Positions 1 through 7,497 of a DNA stretch of 64,000 nucleotides are shown piece after piece. The DNA is from an uncultured Porphyromonadaceae bacterium (lineage in GTDB: Bacteria > Bacteroidota > Bacteroidia > Bacteroidales > Muribaculaceae): assembly GCA_902491625.1 (NCBI GenBank), contig CABUIO010000007.1, forward strand, positions 1 to 64,000, read 5' to 3'. Positions within the stretch are counted from its first letter, which is position 1; the number at the start of each line of letters is the position of its first letter. Made by a program: the position numbers and the translations under genes. The notes under the pieces were generated by a model. It had not been told where the DNA came from and did no database searches. It saw only the letters and a list, made by a program, of their open reading frames with translations.

Positions 1-62
1 TTAATCATAAAATACACCACCCTGTCATTAACAATGATTATTAAACAACCTCTAAAATACCT

Positions 63-632
63 CTATTTGCGGAGGCGGTCGGGATTCTGGCGCAGGAACT
101 CCGCCCAGGAAGAGACGCCGCGGGCGATCTGCGGCTTGCCGCTCTCGTAGAAGTGCGTGAGCGCAACGGCAAGAGCGTCGGAGGCATCGAGCACGGAGGG
201 CATTTTGTCGTCGGGAATATGGAGGATATGCTGCAACATGTTTGCAACCTGCTCCTTGGATGCCTGACCGTTGCCCGTCACGGACTGCTTGATGCTCAAC
301 GGCGCGTACTCCTTGATCGGAATGTCGCGCGCGAGCGCGGCAGCCATGGCTACGCCCTGCGCACGTCCGAGCTTGAGCATGGACTGCACGTTCTTGCCGA
401 AGAAGGGTGCTTCGATGGCGAGTTCATCGGGGAGATATTGCGTGACGAGCTGCGTGACTCGCTCGAAGATGCGCCGCAGACGGAGATAATGGTCGTCAAA
501 GCGGTTGAGTTGCAGCACGCCCATGACGATGACCGAAGGTTTTTTGCCGTTGACGCCGAGCATTGCATAGCCCATGACGTTGGTGCCGGGATCGATGCCC
601 ATTATGATGCGTTCGTAGTCTTTCAGTTCCAT
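63..632 (-). CDS. ruvC: Crossover junction endodeoxyribonuclease RuvC
   Basis: RuvC is the Holliday-junction resolvase. It works as a dimer on junctions moved by RuvAB in recombinational repair. The 189-residue protein has the RNase H-like fold signature: GIDPG near the N-terminus (Asp14), the acidic strand AIEAPFF (Glu74) and the late helix with Asp149 and Asp152. These match the four metal-binding acids of the family, including the three-residue spacing of the last pair. It is the last gene of a minus-strand run, 25 bases after the LysR gene, and probably shares its transcript. A N-terminal extension of about 8 residues precedes the usual start; otherwise the length is normal. Confidence 0.96.
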   Translation of the reverse strand: MELKDYERIIMGIDPGTNVMGYAMLGVNGKKPSVIVMGVLQLNRFDDHYLRLRRIFERVTQLVTQYLPDELAIEAPFFGKNVQSMLKLGRAQGVAMAAALARDIPIKEYAPLSIKQSVTGNGQASKEQVANMLQHILHIPDDKMPSVLDASDALAVALTHFYESGKPQIARGVSSWAEFLRQNPDRLRK

Positions 633-657
633 GATGATGATTCGATTTACTTAAGCG

Positions 658-1560
658 TCATAGCCACGCGTTGACGCGTTCCCTGATGGCGGCAGACTCG
701 CTGAGCATCTCCACAAATTTCTTCATGGAGCGTTTGCGGTAGCTGTTGCGCAGTGTGTGGACGCATCCGGCCATGTCGTTGCCTCCGAAATCAAGGCGAA
801 CGGCCTTGACTCCGCTGAAATTGTGGGTGGTGGCTTCGGCGAGCACACTGGCGAGGTTGCCGCCTTTCACGAGCTTGAGCAGGATGTTGACCTCGTTAAG
901 CTCAAGACGCACTCGCAGATCGGACACACGCCCCGGGAAGATGGAGTCGAAATAGTTGCGGGCCTGAAGTCCGACTGTCGGGAGCGCGAGATCGTAGCGT
1001 GAGAGTTCCTCGATCGTGACGCTATGGCGCGAGGCAAGCGGATGCCCCTCACCGACGATGGCGGCGAGATAGTTCTGAAAAAGCACATGCGACTCCACGC
1101 CCTCGACCTCCTGACGGCCGCGGAAGGCAAGCAGGAAGTCGATCTCCTGCCCGCGCAACATTCCGAGCAGTTCCGCCACAGGCTTGTAGTAGATGTTGAG
1201 CTTCACTCCGGGATAAAGCTTCATGAAATCGAGTACGGTCTCGGTGAGTATAGGGCTGAAGGAATATGTCACGCCGATGTTGAGCGTGCCGGTGAGAAGC
1301 TTGTCGAGGTCGGTCATGCGGTCAAGGCAGAGTTGAGCGTCGCTCAGGGTCTTTCTGGCGAACGGCAGCAGCTCGGAGCCGGCCTCGGTGAGGCTGACGC
1401 TGTGGCTGTTGCGGCGGAAAAGTTGTGAGCCGATCTCCTGTTCGAGCTGTTTGATCTGCTGCGAAAGTGTGCTCTGGGTTATGAAAAGGTTGCGCGACGC
1501 TTCGGAGAAATTGAGCGTCGTGGCTACCTGAACGAAATATCTCAGCTGTCGTAGTTCCAT
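658..1560 (-). CDS. LysR-family transcriptional regulator
   Basis: A 300-residue protein with a typical LysR winged helix-turn-helix at residues 1-60 (starts MELRQLRYFVQVATTLNFSE, then TQSTLSQQIKQLE), followed by a periplasmic-binding-protein-like effector domain to the C-terminus. I start it at the ATG at 1560, because LysR proteins begin with this short MELRQL-type segment; an upstream in-frame start would add 37 unrelated residues. The effector domain looks closest to CynR/OxyR-like members, but the ligand cannot be read from sequence. It sits 11 bases after a ThrE-type exporter subunit gene on the same strand, so it may control that exporter. That link rests on position only. Confidence 0.93.
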   Translation of the reverse strand: MELRQLRYFVQVATTLNFSEASRNLFITQSTLSQQIKQLEQEIGSQLFRRNSHSVSLTEAGSELLPFARKTLSDAQLCLDRMTDLDKLLTGTLNIGVTYSFSPILTETVLDFMKLYPGVKLNIYYKPVAELLGMLRGQEIDFLLAFRGRQEVEGVESHVLFQNYLAAIVGEGHPLASRHSVTIEELSRYDLALPTVGLQARNYFDSIFPGRVSDLRVRLELNEVNILLKLVKGGNLASVLAEATTHNFSGVKAVRLDFGGNDMAGCVHTLRNSYRKRSMKKFVEMLSESAAIRERVNAWL

Positions 1561-1571
1561 AAAAACACCTC

Positions 1572-2066
1572 TTAATATAGAGAACGCCGTGTTGCCTGAA
1601 ATGATATGTGCTTCATCAGGAAAATCGGCAGAGTGGCCCCTACCACCATGCCAAGCAGGATGAAGAGGCATGTGATTCCGTTGCTTGCGAAAAGGTAGAA
1701 ATAATGGTTGAACTCCCCTTCGCTACCCCGATACATGCACATCACCAGACCGCCGAAAGTCTTGTAGGCGTAGATGCCCGGAATCATCGGCAGCAACGAG
1801 GGGAAAAGGCATGTCTCGGCCGGAACGGAGGCAACGGGGGAGAGCAGCACGGCGAGCACGCCGACAATGAGCGCGGCAACGGTGCTCGCAATCACGATGT
1901 GGCACTCCAGACCTGCGGTGTTCATCAGCAGGAAACGCGAGATATGTCCTGCGGCGGCAATCGCGGCACAATACAGATATGCACGGCGCGGAGGATTGCT
2001 GATAGCGGCAAAACCTATAGCAGCTATCGCCGCAAACAATCCGTCTTGTAAAATCTCAGCTATCAT
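1572..2066 (-). CDS. ThrE-type threonine/serine exporter, small membrane subunit
   Basis: A 164-residue, almost wholly hydrophobic protein with about five membrane segments. It matches the short C-terminal half of ThrE-type amino-acid exporters (the DUF3815/ThrE_2 module), including the PGIYAYKTFGG-like loop around residues 95-110. In Actinobacteria the two halves are fused; in Bacteroidetes they are commonly split, as here. The partner half begins four bases upstream on the same strand, which supports a two-subunit inner-membrane exporter. Substrate (threonine/serine or another small metabolite) is inferred from the family only. Confidence 0.85.
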   Translation of the reverse strand: MIAEILQDGLFAAIAAIGFAAISNPPRRAYLYCAAIAAAGHISRFLLMNTAGLECHIVIASTVAALIVGVLAVLLSPVASVPAETCLFPSLLPMIPGIYAYKTFGGLVMCMYRGSEGEFNHYFYLFASNGITCLFILLGMVVGATLPIFLMKHISFQATRRSLY

Positions 2067-2070
2067 AGTC

Positions 2071-2901
2071 TCAAAACATTCCCATATTCATAAGAAAAAG
2101 CCCGCAGCACAGTCCGACGGAGAGGCAGCAGGTCAGTATCACGGCCTGCGCGAAGCGGCAGTAGCAACAGATATAGTTGCCCGACAGAAGGTCGCTGAAG
2201 GAGTTGAGGAAAGGGATGCCGGGCACAAGATAAAGCACGCTTGTGGCGACGGCGATCTCCGGGGTGTCGCCGATGTGGAAAAGGGCTGCTCCGGCGGCAA
2301 GCACCGACGAGATGAACGCGCAGAGAATCACCACAAGCCTGATGTCGATCTTCCTGCCGCACAGCAACTGCCTGACACAGAATCCCGCAAGCGTAGAGAG
2401 AAACACCACGCCGACGGCATACATGTCGCCGTTGAACAGACGACAGAACGCTCCGTTGGCACATGAGGCGGCAAAAAGCACCCACAGTGGCGGCGCCACG
2501 GGGGTGCGCAGTATTTCCGCATACCGTTCCCTGACACCCTTAAAATCGACTTCACCGTCGGCAAATGCCCAGCTCAGTCGGCTCAACCGCGTGTTGACAT
2601 CGAAACTGATCGGACCATGAGCCGTGTCACACATATATGTGTAGCTATCGGCACATCCGTGGCGACTCACAGTGAGATGAATATGGCGCGGAAGCACCGT
2701 CATCACGGCCTTGCATCCGAGCGCCGTGGCCATGCGCCCGACGTTGCGCTCCACACGTATGCACGTGGCGCCGCTGCCGAGGAGAGTCGAGGCGTATTCG
2801 CAGAGGAACACACAGATATCCTTTGCCGACACACCGTCGGCATCAACACATTTACTCTCCACAGACGGAGACTGCGTCTGGGTCTCTTCAGAACTCCTCA
2901 T
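2071..2901 (-). CDS. ThrE-type threonine/serine exporter, large subunit (DUF1212)
   Basis: 276 residues. The N-terminal 120 are soluble and carry the DUF1212 pattern (CEYASTLLGSGATCIRVERN, then conserved MTVLPRHIHL). The remainder has about five membrane spans. This is the larger half of a split ThrE-type exporter, and the small half follows four bases downstream. The start at 2901 overlaps the stop of an upstream small membrane-protein gene by 14 bases, which suggests translational coupling. Probable role: proton-driven export of small amino acids across the inner membrane. Family assignment is firm, substrate is not. Confidence 0.87.
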   Translation of the reverse strand: MRSSEETQTQSPSVESKCVDADGVSAKDICVFLCEYASTLLGSGATCIRVERNVGRMATALGCKAVMTVLPRHIHLTVSRHGCADSYTYMCDTAHGPISFDVNTRLSRLSWAFADGEVDFKGVRERYAEILRTPVAPPLWVLFAASCANGAFCRLFNGDMYAVGVVFLSTLAGFCVRQLLCGRKIDIRLVVILCAFISSVLAAGAALFHIGDTPEIAVATSVLYLVPGIPFLNSFSDLLSGNYICCYCRFAQAVILTCCLSVGLCCGLFLMNMGMF

Positions 2902-3079
2902 AATCTATTGATTCGTCGCCCGGAACGAAAAACTCCTCACTCTCGCTGCCGAAACTGAGAAACTTCGTTCTGTGCGTGGCTCCATGTCTTCTCTTGCCAA
3001 AAGTTGTCGCGATAATAAGCAGGATGACCGCTGTAAGGATCACAAACCAGATGATCAAAGGTAGATTTGTCTGTAACAT
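2888..3079 (-). CDS. Small single-span membrane protein, unknown function
   Basis: A 63-residue protein: a short N-terminus, one hydrophobic helix (about residues 6-26, LPLIIWFVILTAVILLIIAT), a basic stretch (GKRRHGATHRTK), and an acidic tail ending in ESIDYEEF. I do not recognise a family. Support for its being real comes from the sensible membrane topology (basic side after the helix), the 14-base overlap with the ThrE large-subunit gene, and a promoter-like sequence just upstream. It probably heads the minus-strand run exporter-exporter-LysR-ruvC. Confidence 0.6.
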   Translation of the reverse strand: MLQTNLPLIIWFVILTAVILLIIATTFGKRRHGATHRTKFLSFGSESEEFFVPGDESIDYEEF

Positions 3080-3104
3080 GTTCGGATTGCTTTGAAATTT
3101 TCTG

Positions 3105-3112
3105 CAAAGTAA
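3105..3112 (-). promoter_or_regulatory. Possible -7 box for the exporter/LysR/ruvC run
   Basis: On the minus strand this reads TTACTTTG, one mismatch from the Bacteroidetes -7 consensus TAnnTTTG. It lies about 25 bases upstream of the small membrane protein start at 3079. A TTG lies upstream but at a non-ideal distance (16 bases), so this is tentative. Confidence 0.35.
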
Positions 3113-3208
3113 ACAATCCTGACACTCTCAAAAACAATGTTTTCTACAATTTGATTCGATAGCGGTGATAGATCGGTACGGGCGGCATCACGGCCGGTGG
3201 AGGAACAT

Positions 3209-3535
3209 CTACAGCACCTCAAGAAGCGTGTCGAAATGGAGAACTTCTTCGCCAAAACGTGCCGAAAGACTTTCAAACGCCTGATGGAGCGCACCGGCAC
3301 ACCAGCCGTCGAGCGCCGTCTTGTCTGCGGCGGAGAACTGCATGCCGATACTGACAGCCTGTTCCTCACCCTCCATCATGCCCATAGCCTGATTGTTAAC
3401 CACGCGGGTCAGATGCAGGAGCTCGACGCCGGCGCCCGAAAGAGCAGTCTCAAGAAACTCTCCGCGAAGAAACGACAAAAGCGTTTCCAGACGTTCCTTA
3501 CCCACAAAAAAAGTGATATTGTAGATGTAGTCCAT
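3209..3535 (-). CDS. DUF4286 family protein
   Basis: A 108-residue protein starting MDYIYNITFFVGKERLETLL, which matches the small, Bacteroidetes-specific DUF4286 family of unknown function (fold expected to be a ferredoxin-like alpha/beta). I use the ATG at 3535. The frame stays open upstream, but that part would be translated from the tRNA-Thr terminator and tRNA gene, so it is not coding. No signal peptide or membrane span, so it is probably cytosolic. It lies 30 bases downstream of the tRNA terminator on the same strand and faces a 129-base gap to the next gene. Confidence 0.85.
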   Translation of the reverse strand: MDYIYNITFFVGKERLETLLSFLRGEFLETALSGAGVELLHLTRVVNNQAMGMMEGEEQAVSIGMQFSAADKTALDGWCAGALHQAFESLSARFGEEVLHFDTLLEVL

Positions 3536-3565
3536 ACGAAAAAATGAACTTTGAAGTGTGACAAT

Positions 3566-3593
3566 ATAAAAAAGCGGCCTGAAAAAGCCGCTT
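3566..3593 (-). terminator. Rho-independent terminator of the SRP RNA / tRNA-Thr locus
   Basis: A perfect 7-bp stem (AAGCGGC / GCCGCTT at 3572-3578 and 3587-3593) with an 8-base loop. On the minus strand it is followed by six T residues. It sits eight bases after the tRNA 3' end. Confidence 0.88.
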
Positions 3594-3600
3594 ATAGAGG

Positions 3601-3674
3601 AGCCTCTTGTCGGATTCGAACCAACGACCCCGAGATTACAAATCACGTGCTCTGGCCAACTGAGCTAAAGAGGC
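3601..3674 (-). tRNA. tRNA-Thr (anticodon UGU)
   Basis: The minus strand gives a complete cloverleaf: acceptor GCCTCTT/AAGAGGC, D arm GCTCAGTTGGCCAGAGC, anticodon loop TTTGTAA (anticodon TGT, threonine), and T arm with GGTTCGAATCC. CCA is not encoded; the discriminator is followed by CCT. The anticodon stem (CGTGA/TCTCG) has one T-T opposition in its middle. The gene starts six bases after the SRP RNA and has its own terminator. Confidence 0.95.
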
Positions 3675-3680
3675 AAAAAA

Positions 3681-3775
3681 GGGTAAGCTTACTACATCGC
3701 ACCGCTCAACCCCCGACCCTTGCTTCGGTCAAGACCTGGGGGATTAAGGGGGAGCAAGTCGTGTAGGACTTACCC
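3681..3775 (-). ncRNA. ffs: Signal recognition particle RNA, small (4.5S-like) type
   Basis: The minus strand holds a roughly 95-base RNA that folds end to end. The ends are GGGTAAG and CTTACCC; inner pairs include CTACA/TGTAG, GCTC/GAGC and CCCCC/GGGGG. At the tip is the Ffh-binding core: CAGG, ten bases, then AGCA, the same spacing as the symmetric loop of E. coli 4.5S RNA, with a TGAC (URRC-type) tetraloop in place of GGAA. It would form the SRP with Ffh for cotranslational membrane targeting. A -7 box ends five bases before the first G. A run of six T follows the closing stem and then tRNA-Thr begins. Confidence 0.88.
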
Positions 3776-3780
3776 GACTG

Positions 3781-3812
3781 CAAAGGTACAACATTTTTTC
3801 AATCCCGCAAAA
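3781..3812 (-). promoter_or_regulatory. Promoter of SRP RNA (and probably tRNA-Thr)
   Basis: On the minus strand: TTTTG, 19 bases, then TACCTTTG (3781-3788), an excellent match to the Bacteroidetes -33/-7 consensus. The predicted start, five to six bases downstream, is the first G of the SRP RNA at about 3775. Confidence 0.85.
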
Positions 3813-3895
3813 TAAAATTTTGCAGCTTCACTCCGCCTCGTCCCTATCCTCCTGAAAACAAATCATTTGAAATAATCTTTTCCGCAAACAATCAG

Positions 3896-3937
3896 GAACA
3901 GACTTTCGAACAATCATGAACAATAACGAACAATTTT
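3896..3937. repeat. Short direct repeats GAACAAT at 10-bp period
   Basis: GAACAAT occurs at 3908, 3918 and 3928, exactly 10 bp apart (one helical turn), with a related GAACAGAC at 3896. It lies in a 450-bp gap (3776-4227) between the SRP RNA promoter and the nucleotidyltransferase gene. I see no gene in that gap. The phasing resembles a multi-site operator, but no binding protein can be named. Confidence 0.4.
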
Positions 3938-4123
3938 ACAGATTCGCAGAACGCCGATATTGTAATTAAACAGTTGAGGAGCGGGCGTAAATGAGCGGAA
4001 CTGCCGGAAAAGAGCTCACACACTACTGAGTGCCGGAGATGACAAAGCAACCACTGACGCGGTTTCCCACACAACGCTACTAATCGTTTGCTTCCATTTG
4101 CTTCAGGAAGTGGTAATAATAGG

Positions 4124-4152
4124 TTGTGTGTCGGGATTTTTTTGTAATTTTA
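4124..4152 (+). promoter_or_regulatory. Possible promoter of the CBS-nucleotidyltransferase
   Basis: TTG (4124-4126), 18 bases, then TAATTTTA (4145-4152), one mismatch from TAnnTTTG. It would give a leader of about 70 bases before the ATG at 4228. Moderate match only. Confidence 0.4.
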
Positions 4153-4227
4153 CGTGCTATAGTGCTTCGGGTGATGATGCCGACGTTTGCGCATCGACCT
4201 GAGAAACTGTGCTATAGCGCAATTTTT

Positions 4228-5280
4228 ATGGATCGGATTGAGCAACATATTATCAGGGTGGGGAGCAATCTTCGCGAGGCTCTCACACGTATGAATTCCC
4301 TGAGGGGCGGCTCTATGACGCTTTTTGTGGCGAATAATGACGGAAAAATCGAGGGTACGCTGACCGACGGCGACATCCGCCGCGGCCTACTTGCCGGTGC
4401 GTCGCTGGCTACGGATGTCGGCGAAGTCATGCACCGTGAGTTTCTTTTTCTCGGAGAAGGGGAGGACTCGCTTGTTGTCACGGATCGGGCGCGGCGTCGC
4501 GGTGTCTCGCTGTTGCCGCGTCTTGATGCCGAGGGGCGTCTCGCTGGTATCGCGGATCTGCGTTCGATGCGTTCGGTGCTTCCGCTCGACGCCGTTCTTA
4601 TGGCCGGAGGAAAAGGGATGAGGCTGCGTCCGTTAACGCTCACGACGCCCAAGCCTCTGCTCCCTGTCGGAGGCAAGCCGATCATCGACCATAACGTGGA
4701 TCTTCTTCGCCGCTTCGGCATCGACAATATTTTCGCGACTGTCAACTATCTGCACGAGATGATCGAGGAGCATTTCTCAATGTCCGGGGGGGATGGTGTG
4801 CAGCCGGTGAGGTGTGTGCCGGAGCCTTGTGCGTTAGGCACATTCGGTTCCCTTACACTTGTCGAGGGGTTGCGCCACGACAATCTCGTGGTGATGAACG
4901 CCGATCTTTTCACTGACATAGACTTCGAGGCGATGTACCGCCGCCATACGGAGAGCAGAGCGTCTCTGACCATTGCTGCCGTGCCATATACAGTCTCGGT
5001 GCCGTACGCTATCCTGCACACCGCCGGAGCGGACAGTATAGACGCCATTGAGGAGAAGCCGACCTACAACTATTTTGCCAATGCAGGTGTTTATATAATG
5101 CGTCGGGAGATGATCGGCAGCATGAAGAAGGCTGAGCGTCTCGACGCTCCCGACTTCATAGAGCTGCTTCTGCGGCGCGGCGATAAGGTGGCATATTTCC
5201 CGATCGAGGGTATGTGGACCGACATTGGGTCGCCTGACGACTACCGCTGTGTCTGCGAGCTGCTTGCGCGAAAGTCATAA
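4228..5280 (+). CDS. CBS-domain sugar-phosphate nucleotidyltransferase
   Basis: 350 residues. Residues 1-115 form a CBS pair (EGTLTDGDIRRGLLAG is the typical CBS turn), usually a nucleotide-sensing module. From about residue 118 comes a RmlA/GlmU-like Rossmann nucleotidyltransferase with the signature LMAGGKGMRLRPLT and downstream PKPLLPVGGKPIID, plus the NADLFTDIDF metal-binding segment. There is no hexapeptide C-terminal domain. Such fusions often transfer a guanylyl or other nucleotidyl group to sugar-1-phosphates (for example HddC-like heptose enzymes), but the sugar is not decidable here. I chose the ATG at 4228 because the CBS domain begins there. It stands alone, and its stop is seven bases before a 193-bp repeat. 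Confidence 0.82.
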   Translation: MDRIEQHIIRVGSNLREALTRMNSLRGGSMTLFVANNDGKIEGTLTDGDIRRGLLAGASLATDVGEVMHREFLFLGEGEDSLVVTDRARRRGVSLLPRLDAEGRLAGIADLRSMRSVLPLDAVLMAGGKGMRLRPLTLTTPKPLLPVGGKPIIDHNVDLLRRFGIDNIFATVNYLHEMIEEHFSMSGGDGVQPVRCVPEPCALGTFGSLTLVEGLRHDNLVVMNADLFTDIDFEAMYRRHTESRASLTIAAVPYTVSVPYAILHTAGADSIDAIEEKPTYNYFANAGVYIMRREMIGSMKKAERLDAPDFIELLLRRGDKVAYFPIEGMWTDIGSPDDYRCVCELLARKS

Positions 5281-5287
5281 AAATATA

Positions 5288-5480
5288 AAGTAACTCTTAA
5301 AAATCAGTTAATGTTAAAACCAATCATGTAACTCACATTTCTGACACATCCTTGCTCGCCTTTTTGGCGCTTTAGCCGTTCTCGCTCAGTCATGTAGCCC
5401 GCTACACTCCTTCGCTCACCCGACTAAATCACTCAAAAATTCTTCGCAATTATGTATCATCTAATTTTTGCGAGTTACTT
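5288..5480 (+). repeat. 193-bp foldback repeat, copy 1
   Basis: One of three copies in the window (others at 13012-13205 and 62971-63163). Ends form a 20-bp imperfect terminal inverted repeat: left begins AAGTAACTCTTAAAAAT, right ends ATTTTTGCGAGTTACTT. Inner pairings include TTTTTGGCGCTTTAGCCG against CGACTAAATCACTCAAAAA and a central GTAGC-CC-GCTAC, so the whole element is a long imperfect palindrome. It carries no ORF of its own. It fills the gap between the nucleotidyltransferase stop and obgE, ending 15 bases before the obgE ATG. MITE-like, family unknown to me. Confidence 0.85.
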
Positions 5481-5495
5481 AACCCGGATACATCC

Positions 5496-6680
5496 ATGGC
5501 AGACTCCAACTTCATCGACTATGTTAAGATAATGTGCCGCTCAGGCAAGGGCGGTGCAGGCTCGCGCCATTTCCATCGAGCCAAATACGTGCCCAAGGGA
5601 GGTCCCGACGGTGGCGACGGCGGTCGCGGCGGACACATCATCCTGCGCGGCAACAGCCATCTGTGGACCCTTTTGCCGCTTCGCTATCAGCGACATATCT
5701 TCGCCGGCAACGGCGAGTCGGGCGGTGCCGGCCGTTCGCATGGCAAGGACGGCGAGGACAAGATCATAGAGGTGCCTGTAGGCACGGCTGTGTTTGATGC
5801 CGAGACCGGCGAGTTTCTGTGTGAGGTTACTGCGGACGGTCAGGAGATCAAGCTCCTTAGGGGTGGCAAGGGCGGTCTGGGTAACTGGCATTTCGCCACT
5901 GCCACCAACCGCACGCCGCGCTATGCGCAGCCCGGACAGCCGGCTATAGAGAAAACCGTGATACTTGAGCTCAAACTTCTTGGCGACGTCGGCCTTGTGG
6001 GATTTCCGAATGCCGGAAAATCCACACTCCTTTCGTCTCTCTCGGCTGCACGCCCGAAGATCGCTGACTATCCCTTCACGACCATGGAGCCGAGCCTCGG
6101 CATCGTGCAGTATCGCGGCGACAAATCGTTTGTCATGGCCGACATTCCCGGCATCATCGAGGGGGCGAGCGAGGGCAAAGGTCTCGGACTGCGTTTCCTG
6201 CGTCACATCGAGCGCAACGCCGTGCTCCTTTTCCTCGTGCCGGCCGATTCTCCCGACATCAGACACGACTACGAAGTGCTGCTCAACGAGGTGCGCACGT
6301 TCAATCCAGACCTTGCCGACAAATGCCGTGTGCTGGCTGTTTCGAAAAGCGACATGCTCGACGACGAGCTGCGCGATGCCATAGCCTCGGAATTGCCCGA
6401 CGACCTGCCGACACTTTTCATATCGTCCGTGACAGGCCAGGGACTGCAGGAGCTGAAGGACATACTCTGGAGGCTTATCAACAGCGAGGAGAACAAGGTC
6501 ACGACCCTCACGCACCGCAATCTCGACATACGCCATCGTGTGCCGGAAGAGGATACCTTCATCTTCGAGCAGGAGGAGACTCCCGACGACGAAGATGCCA
6601 TGGAAGAGGAAATGACGGACGAGGAATGGAACGATATGTTCTGGGACGAGGAATCGTCGGTTAATGAGAATGAAAGATGA
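5496..6680 (+). CDS. obgE: GTPase Obg (CgtA)
   Basis: A 394-residue GTPase involved in late 50S ribosome assembly and stress control. The glycine-rich Obg domain covers about residues 1-158 (RGGHIILRG, GGKGGLGNWHFAT). The G domain follows with GFPNAGKST (G1), DIPGIIEG (G3) and an SKSD version of the NKxD motif (G4). The C-terminus is an acidic tail rich in Glu and Asp, as in other Bacteroidetes Obg. It is the first gene of obgE-pgeF-corA: its TGA overlaps the pgeF ATG. The 193-bp repeat lies directly upstream, so its promoter must be inside or beyond that repeat. Confidence 0.97.
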   Translation: MADSNFIDYVKIMCRSGKGGAGSRHFHRAKYVPKGGPDGGDGGRGGHIILRGNSHLWTLLPLRYQRHIFAGNGESGGAGRSHGKDGEDKIIEVPVGTAVFDAETGEFLCEVTADGQEIKLLRGGKGGLGNWHFATATNRTPRYAQPGQPAIEKTVILELKLLGDVGLVGFPNAGKSTLLSSLSAARPKIADYPFTTMEPSLGIVQYRGDKSFVMADIPGIIEGASEGKGLGLRFLRHIERNAVLLFLVPADSPDIRHDYEVLLNEVRTFNPDLADKCRVLAVSKSDMLDDELRDAIASELPDDLPTLFISSVTGQGLQELKDILWRLINSEENKVTTLTHRNLDIRHRVPEEDTFIFEQEETPDDEDAMEEEMTDEEWNDMFWDEESSVNENER

Positions 6681-7495
6681 AAATCTCGCAGATCGAGCCT
6701 ATAAGATTCACACCTTTCCTGAACACGGATCCGCGTGCCGTGGCCGGAACCACCTACATCCCGGCGGATCTTATGCGTCGCGACGACTCCACGCGTCTGG
6801 GTCCGATGGCCGAGTATCCGATCGTGCTTCCCGACCAGACTCACGGCACAAAGGTCGGCTGGGTAGATGATGAAAGCCTTGCGGATGTTTCGTCCGGAAT
6901 GTCGCTCAACGAGACGCGGCGACTTTTTCCGGGTACCGACGCCCTTCTGACACGAATGCGTGGCGTCGCTATCGGTGTCCGTACCGCAGACTGTCTGCCG
7001 ATACTCATGTATGCCCGCGACATTCAGGCTGTCGGAGCCGTACACGCCGGATGGCGAGGCACACTTGACGGCATAGCGAGAAACGCCGTTGCAGCTTTGG
7101 AGGAGGCCGGCGCGAGACCTGAAAACATATTCGTGAGATTCGCTCCCGCGATCTGCGGCCTGTGCTACGAAGTGGATGATGATCTCGCCGGCATGTTTGC
7201 GAACGCCGGACTTGAGGCGTGTATCTCCAATGCGCCAAAAGCCGATCCCCTCACGATGGAAGGAATGGATCAGGCAAAGCCACACATCAATCTCGTAAAG
7301 GCCAACAGAACCATACTCTCCGAGATGGGGATTCCGGCCGTCAATTTCTATCAGTCGGATCTCTGCACACGCCATACGTCGCTGACTATAGCCGGGGTGA
7401 AGGGCGGTTCGACACATTATCCATATTACAGCTGGAGGCGTGTGCCCGGAACGACACGCCGTAACACCTCCTTCGTGCTTCTTCTGCCTAAATAG
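6677..7495 (+). CDS. pgeF: Peptidoglycan editing factor PgeF (YfiH, laccase-domain)
   Basis: 272 residues with the whole PF02578 laccase/YfiH pattern: HGTKVGWV early, TADCLPI around residue 105, HAGWRGTLDGI around 120, and a late ICGLCYEVDDD. These give the His/Cys zinc site of the family. Family members were long called polyphenol oxidases; the known role in E. coli is removing wrongly incorporated L-Ser from UDP-MurNAc precursors. It overlaps obgE by four bases (ATGA), and corA starts two bases after its stop, so the three genes are almost certainly one transcript. Confidence 0.92.
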   Translation: MKISQIEPIRFTPFLNTDPRAVAGTTYIPADLMRRDDSTRLGPMAEYPIVLPDQTHGTKVGWVDDESLADVSSGMSLNETRRLFPGTDALLTRMRGVAIGVRTADCLPILMYARDIQAVGAVHAGWRGTLDGIARNAVAALEEAGARPENIFVRFAPAICGLCYEVDDDLAGMFANAGLEACISNAPKADPLTMEGMDQAKPHINLVKANRTILSEMGIPAVNFYQSDLCTRHTSLTIAGVKGGSTHYPYYSWRRVPGTTRRNTSFVLLLPK

Positions 7496-7497
7496 CC

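Noticed and set aside
153..674. A 173-residue plus-strand ORF over ruvC
   Set aside because: It lies opposite ruvC, which has all four catalytic acids; the product has no domain and looks like antisense shadow.
1024..1428. Plus-strand ORF inside the LysR gene
   Set aside because: Antisense shadow of a clear LysR family gene with good codon use.
3551..3766. A 71-residue plus-strand ORF over tRNA-Thr and SRP RNA
   Set aside because: The DNA is explained fully by two RNA genes, a terminator and a promoter on the other strand.
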